NCBI RefSeq assembly: GCF_022921055.1
Contig: NZ_CP095061.1
Location: 5,245,763-5,309,762 of the forward strand
From: Hymenobacter volaticus
Lineage (GTDB): Bacteria > Bacteroidota > Bacteroidia > Cytophagales > Hymenobacteraceae
Length of the DNA: 64,000 bases
Reading direction: 5' to 3'
In this document: positions 18,103-27,782 of the stretch, in pieces
Numbering within the stretch: position 1 is the first letter of the stretch
How the letters are laid out: each line of letters starts with the position of its first letter
Notes under the pieces: model-generated
The model's input: only the letters and a program-made list of their open reading frames with translations
Told to the model about the DNA's origin: nothing
Database searches by the model: none
Position numbers and translations under genes: made by a program

Positions 18103-20088
18103 ATGGGCAAGAAACATAACTCCGGCGATACCCCTAACCGCCGTGGTCGCACTGAGCGGCCATCTTCCGGCAACACCGGCTCCGGTTTTTATCAGAAATT
18201 CAGTACGCCTCGTCCCGGTGCTGACCGGCCGGGCCGTGGAGATGCGCCACGTTTTGGCGGTGCCAATGACCGCGAGCGGTCTGGTGGCAACCCACGCTTT
18301 GGTGACAGCAACCGTGACAGTGGTTCCGCGCCTCGCTCTAATTTTGGCCGTAGCACTGGCGACCGGCCTGGTGGGTTTGGTGGTCCTAAGAAGTTCGGTA
18401 CTGGCACTGGAGGTTTCGGTAAGCCTGCCAGCGGTAGCTTCAACCGTGGTGGCGAAAGCAACTCGGGTGGTGGCTATAAAGGCCGCGAAAGCAACAGTGG
18501 GAGCCGGCCCTACGGCAACCGGCAGGAGGGTGGATCAGGCCGGTCATTCGACCGCAGTGCACCACGCCGCGACGATGACCGGCGGCCAGGTGGCTATGGT
18601 GGTGGTACACGCAACAATGAGGAGCGCCCAGCCCGACCGTTTGAGCCAAAGAAGACTTGGAACGGGCAGCCTTATCGGCGAGAAGGCGATATTGCTGTAC
18701 CCCGCGGAAATCCGGGTGAGCGGAACCGTAAGTTTGTTAAGACGGATCCTAATCTGAAAGACAAACCAACGCCTGCTGCCCCACGCGAGTCAGATTTCAA
18801 CCGAGAGCCACGCCCCGCCGAAGAACTTGGTCCAGACCGTGCTATTCGGCTTGCTCGACCATTTGATTTCCGAGGCCGTCCAGATGAATTTGGTGAGGAA
18901 AAAGAGCAGCGCCCAGCCCGCCGCGAAAGCAGCGAAGAGCGCCCCCGTGGCAACTACAATGAGCGGCGCGAAGGCGGCTTTGGTAGCAGCACCGGGGAGC
19001 GGCGCAGCTTCGGCAACCGTAGCACCGGCGAGCAGCGCGAAGGTGGCTTCGGTGCTAGTCGTGCTTTCGGTGGTCCGCAGGAGCGAGGCTACGGTAACCG
19101 GCCCGACAGCCAAGGTTCCAGTGAGTCGCGTTCGGCCCGTCCATATGGTGAGCGGAGCGACCGCCCGGCTCGGCCTTTCGGGGAGCGTGCCGAACGCCCC
19201 GAGCGTACCTTGCGTCCTGACAATCGTCCGGGGCGTGATGCCTCAACTCCCAACCGTGCCGATAAGATGAAGCGCGGTGACGTAGCCGGGCAAGCGCCCG
19301 ATTACAAGAACCTGAAGCACTACGAGCAAGACAAAACCAGAGGCAACAAACGTCGCCGCGAGGAAGAGGATACGGCAAATGGGGAGGTGCGTTTGAACCG
19401 CTACATTGCCAATGCTGGTATTTGCTCGCGTCGTGATGCCGATGCTCTAATTGCAGCCGGCGAAATCAAGGTAAATGGACAGGTAGTAACCGAGATGGGT
19501 TACAAGGTGCAACCCACGGATACCGTGCAGTACGGCAAAACCAACCTCAACCGAGAGAAATTGGTGTACGTGTTGCTCAACAAGCCGAAAGATTTCATCA
19601 CCACTACCGACGATCCGGAAGGACGCCGTACCGTGATGGAACTGGTGAAGGAAGCTTCGAAAGAGCGCATCTTCCCAGTTGGTCGCCTTGACCGCAACAC
19701 CACCGGGCTGTTGCTTTTCACCAACGATGGCGAAGTAGCGCAGAAGTTGTCTCACCCTTCGCACCGCAACAAAAAGATCTACCAGGTAGAACTTAGCAAA
19801 CCACTGACGGAAGAGCACCTCGGACAGATTGCAGCTGGTCTGGAACTGGAAGATGGCAAAGCGGAAGTAGACGACGTAGCAGTAGTAGCAGGCAACGCGC
19901 ACTTCGTGGGCATTGAAATCCACATTGGTCGCAACCGTATTGTGCGGCGCATCTTCGAGCACTTAGGCTATGAAGTGGTTTCGCTGGACCGGGTGCAGTA
20001 CGCTGGCCTTACCAAGAAGGACTTGCCACGCGGTAAATGGCGTTTCCTAAACGAGAAAGAAGTTATTCGCCTGAAATACTTCATGTAA
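18103..20088 (+). CDS. RNA pseudouridine synthase (RluB/RsuA family) with very long Gly/Arg-rich N-terminal domain
   Basis: 661 residues. The last about 240 form a complete pseudouridine synthase: S4 RNA-binding domain (LNRYIANAGICSRRDADALIAAGEIKVNGQ), then VYVLLNKPKDFITTTDDPEGR and the catalytic motif GRLDRNTTGLLLFTNDG with the nucleophilic Asp, ending GRNRIVRRIFEHLGYEVVSLDR. The first about 415 residues are low complexity, rich in Gly, Arg, Ser, Pro and Asn (GDRPGGFGGPKKF, FGERAERPERT), probably disordered and RNA-binding. Some family members carry such tails, but this one is very long. It would modify 23S or 16S rRNA. The start at ATG 18103 is well placed. Confidence 0.92.
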   Translation: MGKKHNSGDTPNRRGRTERPSSGNTGSGFYQKFSTPRPGADRPGRGDAPRFGGANDRERSGGNPRFGDSNRDSGSAPRSNFGRSTGDRPGGFGGPKKFGTGTGGFGKPASGSFNRGGESNSGGGYKGRESNSGSRPYGNRQEGGSGRSFDRSAPRRDDDRRPGGYGGGTRNNEERPARPFEPKKTWNGQPYRREGDIAVPRGNPGERNRKFVKTDPNLKDKPTPAAPRESDFNREPRPAEELGPDRAIRLARPFDFRGRPDEFGEEKEQRPARRESSEERPRGNYNERREGGFGSSTGERRSFGNRSTGEQREGGFGASRAFGGPQERGYGNRPDSQGSSESRSARPYGERSDRPARPFGERAERPERTLRPDNRPGRDASTPNRADKMKRGDVAGQAPDYKNLKHYEQDKTRGNKRRREEEDTANGEVRLNRYIANAGICSRRDADALIAAGEIKVNGQVVTEMGYKVQPTDTVQYGKTNLNREKLVYVLLNKPKDFITTTDDPEGRRTVMELVKEASKERIFPVGRLDRNTTGLLLFTNDGEVAQKLSHPSHRNKKIYQVELSKPLTEEHLGQIAAGLELEDGKAEVDDVAVVAGNAHFVGIEIHIGRNRIVRRIFEHLGYEVVSLDRVQYAGLTKKDLPRGKWRFLNEKEVIRLKYFM

Positions 20089-20276
20089 GAAGTGACGGGT
20101 GAGGAGGTGGTAGCCATTAGGTTGAAAAGTATAGAAATAAAGTTGCCGAAGTATTTCCGCTCGGAACGCAACCTTGTCAGCTTAAATACTCTCTTCCACT
20201 TGACGGCTGATGGCAGTAACTAACTCTTACTCTGTCGCCTCCTCACTTGCCACCTATTCCCTTTTATACACTACTC

Positions 20277-21017
20277 GTGCGCACGCTTACCCTCGACATC
20301 GGCAATACGGCTGTGAAGTACGGCTGCTTTGAAGACGATGCGCTGATTGAAACAGCTGATTGTACGCTTGATGAGTTAACTGTCGCCATCCGGCGCCTCA
20401 CACCCAAGCATGCCATTATATCGTCGGTAACTGCTACCACCTCTGAATGGGCAAGCCTGCTGAAGGCGGAATTGATGGGGGAGGTACTTGAATTCCGTCC
20501 GGCAACTACGCCATTACCATTGCAAAATGCCTACGCCACTCCACACACACTTGGGGCCGACAGGCTGGCAGCGGCGGTAGGTGCAGCTTGGCGCCGACCT
20601 AATCAAGATACGCTCATCGTGGACGCGGGTACGGCCATCAAGTGCGACTTGGTGGAGGGTGGGCACACGTTCCGGGGCGGTAGTATTGCACCCGGATTAC
20701 AGCTGCGTTTTCGGGCGCTACATACGTTTACCGGGCGCTTGCCGTTGGTGGAACTGCCTTCTAACTTGGAAGCTCCTGTTCCTCTGACTGGCGACAACAC
20801 TACAGCAGCCATCCAAAGTGGAGTGCTGAATGGAGCCGCTGCCGAAGTGAACGGACTGATCGACAGATACCGGGAGCAATTTCCGGAACTTGGGGTGGTA
20901 TTGGCCGGCGGCGATGCTGGCTTTTTCCAACCCCGGTTGAAAGGCCTTATCTTTGCCATTCCGGAGCTTGTGTTGATAGGGCTCCACCGCATATTAGCTT
21001 ACAATGTTGAACTCTAA
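20277..21017 (+). CDS. coaX: Type III pantothenate kinase
   Basis: Phosphorylates pantothenate, the first step of CoA synthesis from vitamin B5. Motifs are the N-terminal phosphate loop LTLDIGNTAVKYG, the middle YATPHTLGADRLAAAVGAA, and IVDAGTAIKCDLVEG, as expected for the CoaX ASKHA fold. I place the start at GTG 20277 (M-RTLTLDIGNT, 246 residues) because DIGNT lies 6 residues from the start in this family; a TTG at 20247 is the longer alternative. The stop overlaps the following outer-membrane gene by 14 bases, so the two are translationally coupled. panC and panD in this window supply its substrate. Confidence 0.93.
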   Translation: MRTLTLDIGNTAVKYGCFEDDALIETADCTLDELTVAIRRLTPKHAIISSVTATTSEWASLLKAELMGEVLEFRPATTPLPLQNAYATPHTLGADRLAAAVGAAWRRPNQDTLIVDAGTAIKCDLVEGGHTFRGGSIAPGLQLRFRALHTFTGRLPLVELPSNLEAPVPLTGDNTTAAIQSGVLNGAAAEVNGLIDRYREQFPELGVVLAGGDAGFFQPRLKGLIFAIPELVLIGLHRILAYNVEL

Positions 21018-22341
21018 ATACGCTGGGCTGCTGGGACTAACGCTGTTGAGTCTCGGAGTTGCCACCCGCAGCCAAGGCCAACGGCTCGGCAATTCGCCAT
21101 ACTCTCGCTTAGGTTTAGGCGACACGTATTTTAATGCAGGTGGTGTCCGGCAAACGGGCATGGGAGGAACCGGCTTGGCCGCGCCCAACGGGGTGCAAGT
21201 TAACGACCTGAACCCGGCTTTGCTGTACTACATGAACCGCACTACGTGGGAGGTGGCCGTGAACAGCCAGTACAAAACGGTGCGCAACAATATTCAGTCG
21301 CAGAAGACGGGTAGCGCTACGCTCGGGTACTTTGCGCTAGCCGTGCCACTCTCTACGCGTTGGGGAGCCGCTATTGGCCTTAAGCCCTTCAGCTCCGTAG
21401 ATTACGAATCGGTGCAAACGAGTGTGCTGAGTGATTTAAGCCAGACGCCGGTACAGTACCGCTACATGGGTCAGGGAGATTTGACGGAAGCGTACTTCGG
21501 ACAAGGTATTCGGTTGGCAAAAGGCTTGTCGGCGGGGCTGACAGCTTCGTACATCTTCGGCAGTATCGATTTATCGACCGGAACGCAGGTGCAGGTAGCT
21601 AATCCCTTGACTGACACCCGAGCGGTACTGATCGACCATATCCACTACTCCGACTTCAAATTCCGGGGTGGCCTTCACTACCGCGGTAAGTTTAACGACA
21701 AGCTGAACTACAATGTAGGGAGCGTCTATGCTTTCCAAACCAACCTGAGTGGCGACCGACTGCAGACCCAAGAAACTCAGAACCCGGATGGCAGCCAATT
21801 AAGTGGTACCCGAGCTGATACTCTGGCTCAGCAAACAGGTTATGCTGTAGTGCCCGCGCTAGCACAATTTGGCATCAGCATCGACAACAACAAAAACTGG
21901 TCGATCAACGCGGACGTGGCGCAGCAGGAGTGGTCGAAATTCCGGTCGTTCAACCAGCAAGGTGGTACCGCTGCCGTGCCCTTGAGCAACACGTTTCGGG
22001 CGGCGTTGGGCGGGGAGTATGTTCCCGACCCTACTTCTGTTGATAATTATTTCAAACGCGTAACGTATCGGGTCGGTATTTCGATGGCTCAGATGCCTTA
22101 CCGTCCTGCGGGCCAAACCCTCTACGACCGGGCTATCAGCTGGGGCTTCTCGCTGCCTGTATCGGCTTCGCCACTCGAAGCTACCACGGTTAGTTTAGGC
22201 TTCACCTATGGACAGCGCGGCAACACCGATGTGAACCGGGTGAGTGGTAGTGAAGAGCGAAACATCAAAGAAGACTACATCCGGGCACAGTTGGGAATTT
22301 CGCTTAACAACCGTTGGTTTATTAAGCGTCGGATTGAATAA
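21004..22341 (+). CDS. Outer-membrane beta-barrel protein (FadL/PorV-like hypothetical)
   Basis: 445 residues with a cleavable signal (MLNSKYAGLLGLTLLSLGVATRSQG), then RLGNSPYSRLGLGDTYFNAGGVRQTGMGGTGLA, the N-terminal pattern of Bacteroidota FadL/PorV-like outer-membrane proteins, and many alternating beta strands up to a C-terminal aromatic-rich end (GISLNNRWFIKRRIE). Substrate unknown. It sits between coaX and lptC with overlap on the upstream side and a 16-base gap to lptC, an arrangement I recall in related genomes. A role in the outer membrane is inferred. Confidence 0.8.
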   Translation: MLNSKYAGLLGLTLLSLGVATRSQGQRLGNSPYSRLGLGDTYFNAGGVRQTGMGGTGLAAPNGVQVNDLNPALLYYMNRTTWEVAVNSQYKTVRNNIQSQKTGSATLGYFALAVPLSTRWGAAIGLKPFSSVDYESVQTSVLSDLSQTPVQYRYMGQGDLTEAYFGQGIRLAKGLSAGLTASYIFGSIDLSTGTQVQVANPLTDTRAVLIDHIHYSDFKFRGGLHYRGKFNDKLNYNVGSVYAFQTNLSGDRLQTQETQNPDGSQLSGTRADTLAQQTGYAVVPALAQFGISIDNNKNWSINADVAQQEWSKFRSFNQQGGTAAVPLSNTFRAALGGEYVPDPTSVDNYFKRVTYRVGISMAQMPYRPAGQTLYDRAISWGFSLPVSASPLEATTVSLGFTYGQRGNTDVNRVSGSEERNIKEDYIRAQLGISLNNRWFIKRRIE

Positions 22342-22357
22342 GCTGCCGATCCTACCC

Positions 22358-22945
22358 ATGCGTACTTCTCACTCGATACACTCGTTGCCTTCCCGCGCGG
22401 CTCTGTTCTTGCTGCTAGCGGGTTCGTTGGCTACTGGCTGCAAAAAAGCCGAGCCGCAAGCCAAGGAGCCAGTGAAGTATAATGGGCCGTTGTTGGAGTC
22501 AACGAATGTGCTGACTTTGTACAGCGACTCTGCCAAGCTGCAAGTCCGGTACACTGCTCCACTTGAGCAGCAATTTGAAAATGGAGACCAACTCTACCCG
22601 AAAGGATTACAGGTAACTTTCTTCGATAAGAGCGGGCAGAAAGTAGTAAACAAGCTGAGCGGCAAGTACTGCAAATACGAGAAGGTGAAGAACCTCTACA
22701 CGATGCGTGGCAACGTGCGAGTAAACAACGAGGAGAAGCAACAGCGCATGTACACCGAGGAGCTGTTCTACGACAAGCAAAGAAACGTGGTCTACACCGA
22801 CTCCGCTACTTTCGCGCAGTTCGTGACGCCCACCGACTCCTTAACGGGCTACGGCTTGTTTTATAACATGACTACAAGTCGTTACCTCTTCAAGCGGCCA
22901 GCTGGTCAGTTCATTGTTGAGTCAGCTAGTACCACTCCTCAGTAG
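22358..22945 (+). CDS. lptC: LPS export ABC transporter periplasmic protein LptC
   Basis: Lipoprotein-like member of the LptC/OstA family; bridges LptBFG to LptA in LPS transport. From ATG 22358 (MRTSHSIHSLPSRAA) it has a hydrophobic signal ending LLLAGSLATGCKK, a lipobox, then the LptC strand repeats TNVLTLYSDSAKLQVRYTAPLEQQFENGDQLYPKGLQVTFFDKSG, VNKLSGKYCKYEK and NLYTMRGNVRVNN. Longer in-frame codons from 22244 overlap the upstream gene and were rejected. The partner ATPase gene lptB is at 30817. Confidence 0.88.
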   Translation: MRTSHSIHSLPSRAALFLLLAGSLATGCKKAEPQAKEPVKYNGPLLESTNVLTLYSDSAKLQVRYTAPLEQQFENGDQLYPKGLQVTFFDKSGQKVVNKLSGKYCKYEKVKNLYTMRGNVRVNNEEKQQRMYTEELFYDKQRNVVYTDSATFAQFVTPTDSLTGYGLFYNMTTSRYLFKRPAGQFIVESASTTPQ

Positions 22946-22950
22946 CAGCC

Positions 22951-23214
22951 ATGCAATTCGATAAAGCTTTGTTGCGCACCGTTTTGTTTTCGGTTGGTGT
23001 CGTTTCGTTTGTGATTGGAGCCTACGAAACCGTGTTGCAAAACGATAAAAACGCGTTGCGCGACAACTATTGGTTGTTCATGGTATCGTTTAGCTGCGTG
23101 ATGCTGTTTCGGTATCTGAAGGCAAAAGAAGAGGAAAAAACAACACCTAAAACACCAGTAAAACAGCCAACAACTAATGCCAAGCCAGTACCGCGCAACA
23201 AGCGCCGCGGTTAG
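22951..23214 (+). CDS. Small membrane protein, hypothetical
   Basis: 87 residues with two transmembrane segments (TVLFSVGVVSFVIGAYETV and NYWLFMVSFSCVMLFRYL) and a basic Lys/Thr/Pro-rich tail. It starts 5 bases after lptC, so the two are probably cotranscribed. No family name is given; the sequence matches no motif I recognise. Confidence 0.7.
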   Translation: MQFDKALLRTVLFSVGVVSFVIGAYETVLQNDKNALRDNYWLFMVSFSCVMLFRYLKAKEEEKTTPKTPVKQPTTNAKPVPRNKRRG

Positions 23215-23246
23215 GCGGGCTATGGCAATCAAGAGTATAGAACAAT

Positions 23247-23333
23247 GTCATGCTGCGCCTAGCGAAGCAACTGGCCCACGGGGTAAACAACTTCTACTCC
23301 ACAAGCCAACTGCTTCGCTAAGTGCAGCATGAC
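23247..23333. repeat. Palindromic intergenic repeat (second element)
   Basis: Inverted arms beginning GTCATGCTG (23247) and ending CAGCATGAC (23333); the inner arm AGCGAAGCA/TGCTTCGCT pairs, with small mismatches. Shares the terminal motif of the 1026-1127 element but the middle differs. It lies between the small membrane protein and the foldase gene. Confidence 0.75.
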
Positions 23334-23403
23334 GCCTTTTCGCCTTTTTCTGATTATTTTGCGACTCTTTACGCTTTAACCTACTGTGCTTTTTTTCAAG
23401 TAA

Positions 23404-25523
23404 ATGGCATTAATTAACACGATTCGGGAAAAATCAGGCTGGGCCGTTGGTACTGTTGCCATTGGCATGCTGCTCTTCATTGTGGGCGGCGACCTGATAG
23501 GGGGAAAAACCGCTTGTTTGGCGGCAATCAAAACGTAGTAGGCGAAGTATCCGGCCAGAAGATAGAACTGACGGATTTCAACAACGCGTTGGAGCAAGCC
23601 AAGCAGTCGTTTGTGCAGCAGCAAGGCCGCCAGCCCGACGAGCAGGCTATGGGCTACTTGCGCGATCAGGCGTGGAACCAGACCATCTACCGCATTGCCT
23701 TCCAAAAGGAATTTGATAAGCTTGGGTTGGCCGTATCCGACGACGAACTGACGGATATGGTACAAGGCCGCAACATTCACCCCAGCATTCGGCAGGCCTT
23801 TACTGACCCAAAGACCGGGCAGTTCGACCGCGCCAAAATTATTCAGTACCTGCAAGGCCTCGACAAATTGCCACCCGATGCGCAGGCTGCTTGGCAGAAC
23901 TTCGAAGCCAACCTAGGGCCGGAGCGCATGGGTCAGAAGTACAACAACCTGATCAAGCTAAGCACCTACGTAACGACTGCCGAAGCCAAGCGTTTCGACG
24001 AAAACCAAAACACCCGGGCGAGCATGCGCTACCTGTTCGTTCCGTATTTCTCTATCTCCGACTCGGCGGTGAAGGTGACGGACGACCAACTGCAAGCTTA
24101 CCTCGACAAGAACAAGAGTCGCTACAAAGTAGAAGACGGCCGCAGCATCGAGTACGTAACTATTCCGGTGGTGGCTTCCAAGGAAGATACGGCGGCTGTA
24201 CAGCAAACCGTTGCCCAACTGGCCACGCAATTTGCCTCGGCTCCCAACGATTCGTTGTTTGTAAAACTTAACTCCGATCAGCCTTACAACCACGCTTTCG
24301 TATCACCGGCTGATATGCCAGAGAAGCTGCGTCAGCAGCTGCCTCTCACGGTAGGTAAGGTATATGGCCCATATGCCGAGAATGGCACGATCAGCTTAAT
24401 CAAAGTAACCGGTGAAAAAGCTGGCGGCCAACCCTCGGCCCGGGCTAGCCACATTCTCATCAAGCCCGAAGGTAACACGCCAGAGGCGGAGGCCGCTGCT
24501 TTAGCTAAAGCCAAAAAAGTGCTAGCTGATATTAAGGGCGGTGCTGATTTTGCCGCTATGGCTCGTCAGTATGGCACCGACGGCACCGTAAACACCGGTG
24601 GTGATCTAGGCTGGTTCCAGCAGGGCCGTATGGTACCCGAATTCGAGAAGGCCATCTTTGGGGCTACTTCTACTGGCTTGCTGCCGAACCCAGTTAAGAC
24701 TTCGTTCGGCTACCACGTTATTAAAATCACGGCGCCCAAAACTACGCAGACGTATCAGTTGGCTACTGTGCAGAAGAAGATGGAGCCATCGGAAGCTACG
24801 CGTGAAGCGGCTTACACTCGGGCTCAAACGCTGAAAGGCGAAGCCACCGATTTAGAGTCGTTCCGCAAGGTGGTTGCCAAAGAAAAGAACTTGCAGAAGC
24901 AGGAAGCAAAAGGTCTTGGCCGCGGCGACCAAGCAGTAAACAGCCTGCAAGGTGCTCGCGAGATTGTGCGTTGGGCTTATGGCACGGCTGGCAAGAAAAC
25001 TGCAGTCGGCGACGTATCCGAGGTGTTTGAAATAGGTGACCAGTACGTGGTAGCCGTCCTGACCGGGGAGCGGAGCAAGGGCACTGCCGACGTAGCTAGC
25101 CTGCGGCCAGAGCTAACTGCTGCCGTGCGCAACGAAGAGAAAGCCAAGCAAATCATTGGCAAGCTAACCGGCAAAACCGGCACCTTGGAGCAGATAGCTG
25201 GCACGTACGGCTCGGCTGCCCAAGTGAAGACGGCCGAGGGCGTGGTACTAGGTTCGGGTACGATTCCGGGCCTGGGCAGCGAGCCACTAGCAGTGGGCAA
25301 AGCCTTTGGTCTGAAGCCCGGCCAGAAGTCGGCTCCTATCCAGGGCGAGCAAGGTGTGCTGATAGTAGAGCCAGTAAGCGTACAGAAACCTACTGCTCCT
25401 TCCGACATAGTTGCTGTACGCAAGCAGCTAACCGACCAGCGGGTAGGCCGCGCTGATGGCTTGATCTACGAAGCCGTGAAAGCCAACGCTAACATCAAAG
25501 ACGAGCGCAACAAGTTCTTTTAA
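23404..25523 (+). CDS. Membrane-anchored peptidylprolyl isomerase, PpiD/SurA-like (apparent frameshift)
   Basis: Periplasmic foldase of about 706 residues after repair. ATG 23404 reads MALINTIREKSGWAVGTVAIG with a transmembrane anchor, and the frame breaks in the G5A5 run at 23500-23509. Adding one base gives DLIGGKNRLFGGNQNVVGEV and joins the long frame. Then follow a SurA_N-type helical region (FNNALEQAKQSFVQQQGR), a parvulin domain (ASHILIKPEGNTPEAEA..., TGGDLGWFQQGRMVPEFEKAIF, SFGYHVIKI) and a second repeat-like domain. Single TM plus SurA-N and parvulin is the PpiD layout. It would assist outer-membrane protein folding. Confidence 0.88.
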
Positions 25524-25541
25524 GCCTTGTTACTTGAAACT

Positions 25542-25573
25542 AAAAAGCCGCTTCCAGAGAAGCGGCTTTTTTT
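25542..25573 (+). terminator. Intrinsic terminator after the foldase gene
   Basis: AAAAAGCCGCTTC pairs with GAAGCGGCTTTTT and continues in T residues, 19 bases after the stop. Confidence 0.9.
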
Positions 25574-25763
25574 ATGTGCGTTGATTTCGTTGCAAGCCAG
25601 CTTGTTTTCAACTTGATGAATGCCGCTAGGCTACGAAGAGATGAGCAACGCAACGAAAGTAGTAGAGAGAATTGCGTCGGATTTCCTGCTTATCTTGAAA
25701 TGAATCTGGCGGCGCTTCCGTTTGTTTTCACGTCCGTTGTCACTTGCTGCTTATCCTGTTTCT

Positions 25764-27575
25764 ATGCGTCGTCTTCCCAGCCTGCTGTTCTCTTTTCTGC
25801 TACTTAGCACCGCGCCGCTTCAGGCCCAGCAAGATGTTGGCAATGTTACTTTGGCTAAAGAATATACCCGCAAAGGAGAGCATGAGAAGGCCGCCTTTCT
25901 CTTTAGTAAGCTACCCTCTGACGCGCAAACATCAGTTGCCATACTACCCGACTACCTCGCGTCCTTGCAGGGCCTTAAGCGTTACAAAGACGCTGAGAAA
26001 CTAGTGAAGCGCGCTATTCGCCAGCATCCCGAGGAGGGAGGCTACGGGGTGTCACTAGGTGCCCTCTACGCGGCCTCCGGCGACCAAGGAACTGCCACCA
26101 AGCAATACGAGAAAGTAGTTAGCCAACTCACTTCCGCGCAGGTACTGCCCGTTGCTGCTGAGTTCAGTCGCCGCAACCTGCCCGAGTGGTCGGAGAAGAC
26201 GTATCTGCGCGGCCGGGAGTTGGCCAAAAACGACTTGGAGTTCAGCACGCAACTCGTGCAGCTCTATACGCAGAACGGCAACACCGAAAAGCTCATGGCG
26301 GAAACCCTACGCCTCGTGCAAGACGACGAGCAGCAACTGCCTTTCGTGCGCAATATGCTGCAAAATAGCCTTCAGAATGACAAGGACTTTGATGCTCTAG
26401 AGCGCCAGCTGCTAACCAATGTACAGAAGTACCCCGACCGGAGCGTGTACAGCGAGTTGCTGCTGTGGCTGCAAGTCCAGCGTCGGGACTTCACGGGCGC
26501 GCTGGTGCAGGCCAAAGCCCTCGACCGCCGTGGCCGCACAGAAGGAAGCCGCGTGATGGATCTGGCCTCCATTGCTCAATACAACAAAGACTACGAAACC
26601 GCCATCAGCGGCTACGAATACGTGCTGCGCGAGTACAAGGGTGGACCTTTCTACGCCTCTGCCCGCCAGCGCCTCGTGCAGTCAAGAGAAGCGCAGGTGC
26701 GCGAAACTTATCCCGTTGACCCCGCCAAAATTCGGGAGCTTATTGTGCAATATCAGCAGGTACTGACTGAGCTAGGTCGTACGCCCCAGACTGCCCCCGT
26801 ACTACGTAGCATGGCGGTGCTGCACGCTTTCCAACTCGACGAGAAGGACAAGGCTATAACTCTGCTGCAAGAAGTGATTGACATGCCCCGCGCCAGCATT
26901 GAGGTAGTGGATGAGGCCAAAATCAACTTAGCGGACATCTACTTGCTGCGGGCCGAGCCGTGGGAAGCCACCTTGCTGTACTCGCAGGTGGAAAAGTCGC
27001 ACAAGGATTCGCCGTTAGGATACGAAGCCAAGCTGCGCAACGCTCGCCTCAGCTATTTCGCTGGCGACTTCAAGCTGGCCAAAAGCCACCTCGATATCCT
27101 GAAGGAAGCTACCACGCGCGAAATTGCCAACGACGCTATGCAGCTTAGTCTGCTCATCACCGACAACACGGCTATGGATACTGCGGGCGTAGCACTACGC
27201 GACTATGCCACCGTGGAGCAGCTTGTGTTCCAAAACAAACTTACCGAAGCGTTGCGCGGCCTCGATGCACTGCTGCAGAAATACCCAGGCCACGCCCTGC
27301 AAGACGATGCTTGGTACTTAAAGGCTCAGTTGCAGCGGCGTACCGGCGACTACCGTGCGGCAGTAGCTACGCTCGAGAAAATCACGACAAACCCTAAGTA
27401 CGATGTACTGAGCGACGACGCCATGTTTTTGCTGGCTAGCATTCAAGAAGAAAACCTGCAAGACAAAGAGCAGGCAAAAACGCTATACAATCAATTTCTG
27501 GTAAAGTATCCGGGCAGTATATATGTAGCAGAAGCTCGTAAGCGGTTCAGAAAGCTGCGGGGAGATAGTTTGTAG
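25764..27575 (+). CDS. Exported tetratricopeptide-repeat protein
   Basis: About 603 residues from ATG 25764, beginning MRRLPSLLFSFLLLSTAPLQ with a signal peptide ending QAQ. The mature part is all-helical with many TPR-like repeats (EYTRKGEHEKAAFLFSKLP, YKDAEKLVKRAIRQHPE, KDKAITLLQEVIDMPR, DYRAAVATLEKITTNPKYD, KEQAKTLYNQFLVKYPG). A periplasmic scaffold is likely. The longer upstream in-frame start at 25722 would put the signal peptide internally, so it was rejected. Its neighbour recJ has no known functional link. Confidence 0.85.
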   Translation: MRRLPSLLFSFLLLSTAPLQAQQDVGNVTLAKEYTRKGEHEKAAFLFSKLPSDAQTSVAILPDYLASLQGLKRYKDAEKLVKRAIRQHPEEGGYGVSLGALYAASGDQGTATKQYEKVVSQLTSAQVLPVAAEFSRRNLPEWSEKTYLRGRELAKNDLEFSTQLVQLYTQNGNTEKLMAETLRLVQDDEQQLPFVRNMLQNSLQNDKDFDALERQLLTNVQKYPDRSVYSELLLWLQVQRRDFTGALVQAKALDRRGRTEGSRVMDLASIAQYNKDYETAISGYEYVLREYKGGPFYASARQRLVQSREAQVRETYPVDPAKIRELIVQYQQVLTELGRTPQTAPVLRSMAVLHAFQLDEKDKAITLLQEVIDMPRASIEVVDEAKINLADIYLLRAEPWEATLLYSQVEKSHKDSPLGYEAKLRNARLSYFAGDFKLAKSHLDILKEATTREIANDAMQLSLLITDNTAMDTAGVALRDYATVEQLVFQNKLTEALRGLDALLQKYPGHALQDDAWYLKAQLQRRTGDYRAAVATLEKITTNPKYDVLSDDAMFLLASIQEENLQDKEQAKTLYNQFLVKYPGSIYVAEARKRFRKLRGDSL

Positions 27576-27593
27576 TGCTACGCGCCACTCGCT

Positions 27594-27674
27594 TTACCTG
27601 AAAAACAAGAACATCAGGCCGTCGGAGACAACGTACTGGCTGTATTTGCGGAAGAATTCGCGTAGGTTGGACAT
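27594..27674 (-). CDS. Candidate small membrane protein of 26 residues
   Basis: A minus-strand frame of 27 codons reads MSNLREFFRKYSQYVVSDGL then MFLFFR-stop: a basic amphipathic start followed by a short hydrophobic end. It resembles small conserved Bacteroidota membrane peptides with a KYSQYVVSDGLM motif that I recall dimly. It lies in the short gap between the TPR gene and recJ. Evidence is motif-like composition only. Confidence 0.4.
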   Translation of the reverse strand: MSNLREFFRKYSQYVVSDGLMFLFFR

Positions 27675-27740
27675 AGCACAAAACTAGATGTTCCGGGATG
27701 TAGTAGGCAGCTAACAACTAGGCGGGCGGGGTTTTCTTCG

Positions 27741-27748
27741 TACTTTTG
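27741..27748 (+). promoter_or_regulatory. Bacteroidota-type -7 box before recJ
   Basis: TACTTTTG fits the TAnnTTTG consensus of the Bacteroidota primary sigma factor and lies 35 bases before the recJ ATG. No clear TTG -33 element is seen at the usual spacing. Confidence 0.4.
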
Positions 27749-27782
27749 AAGATAATACTGCCCCGGCCTCCTGCCTGTACTC

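Noticed and set aside
18095..19270. Several alternative-frame open regions inside the Gly/Arg-rich pseudouridine synthase domain
   Set aside because: Low-complexity DNA leaves stop codons rare in all frames; the annotated frame alone continues into the catalytic domain.
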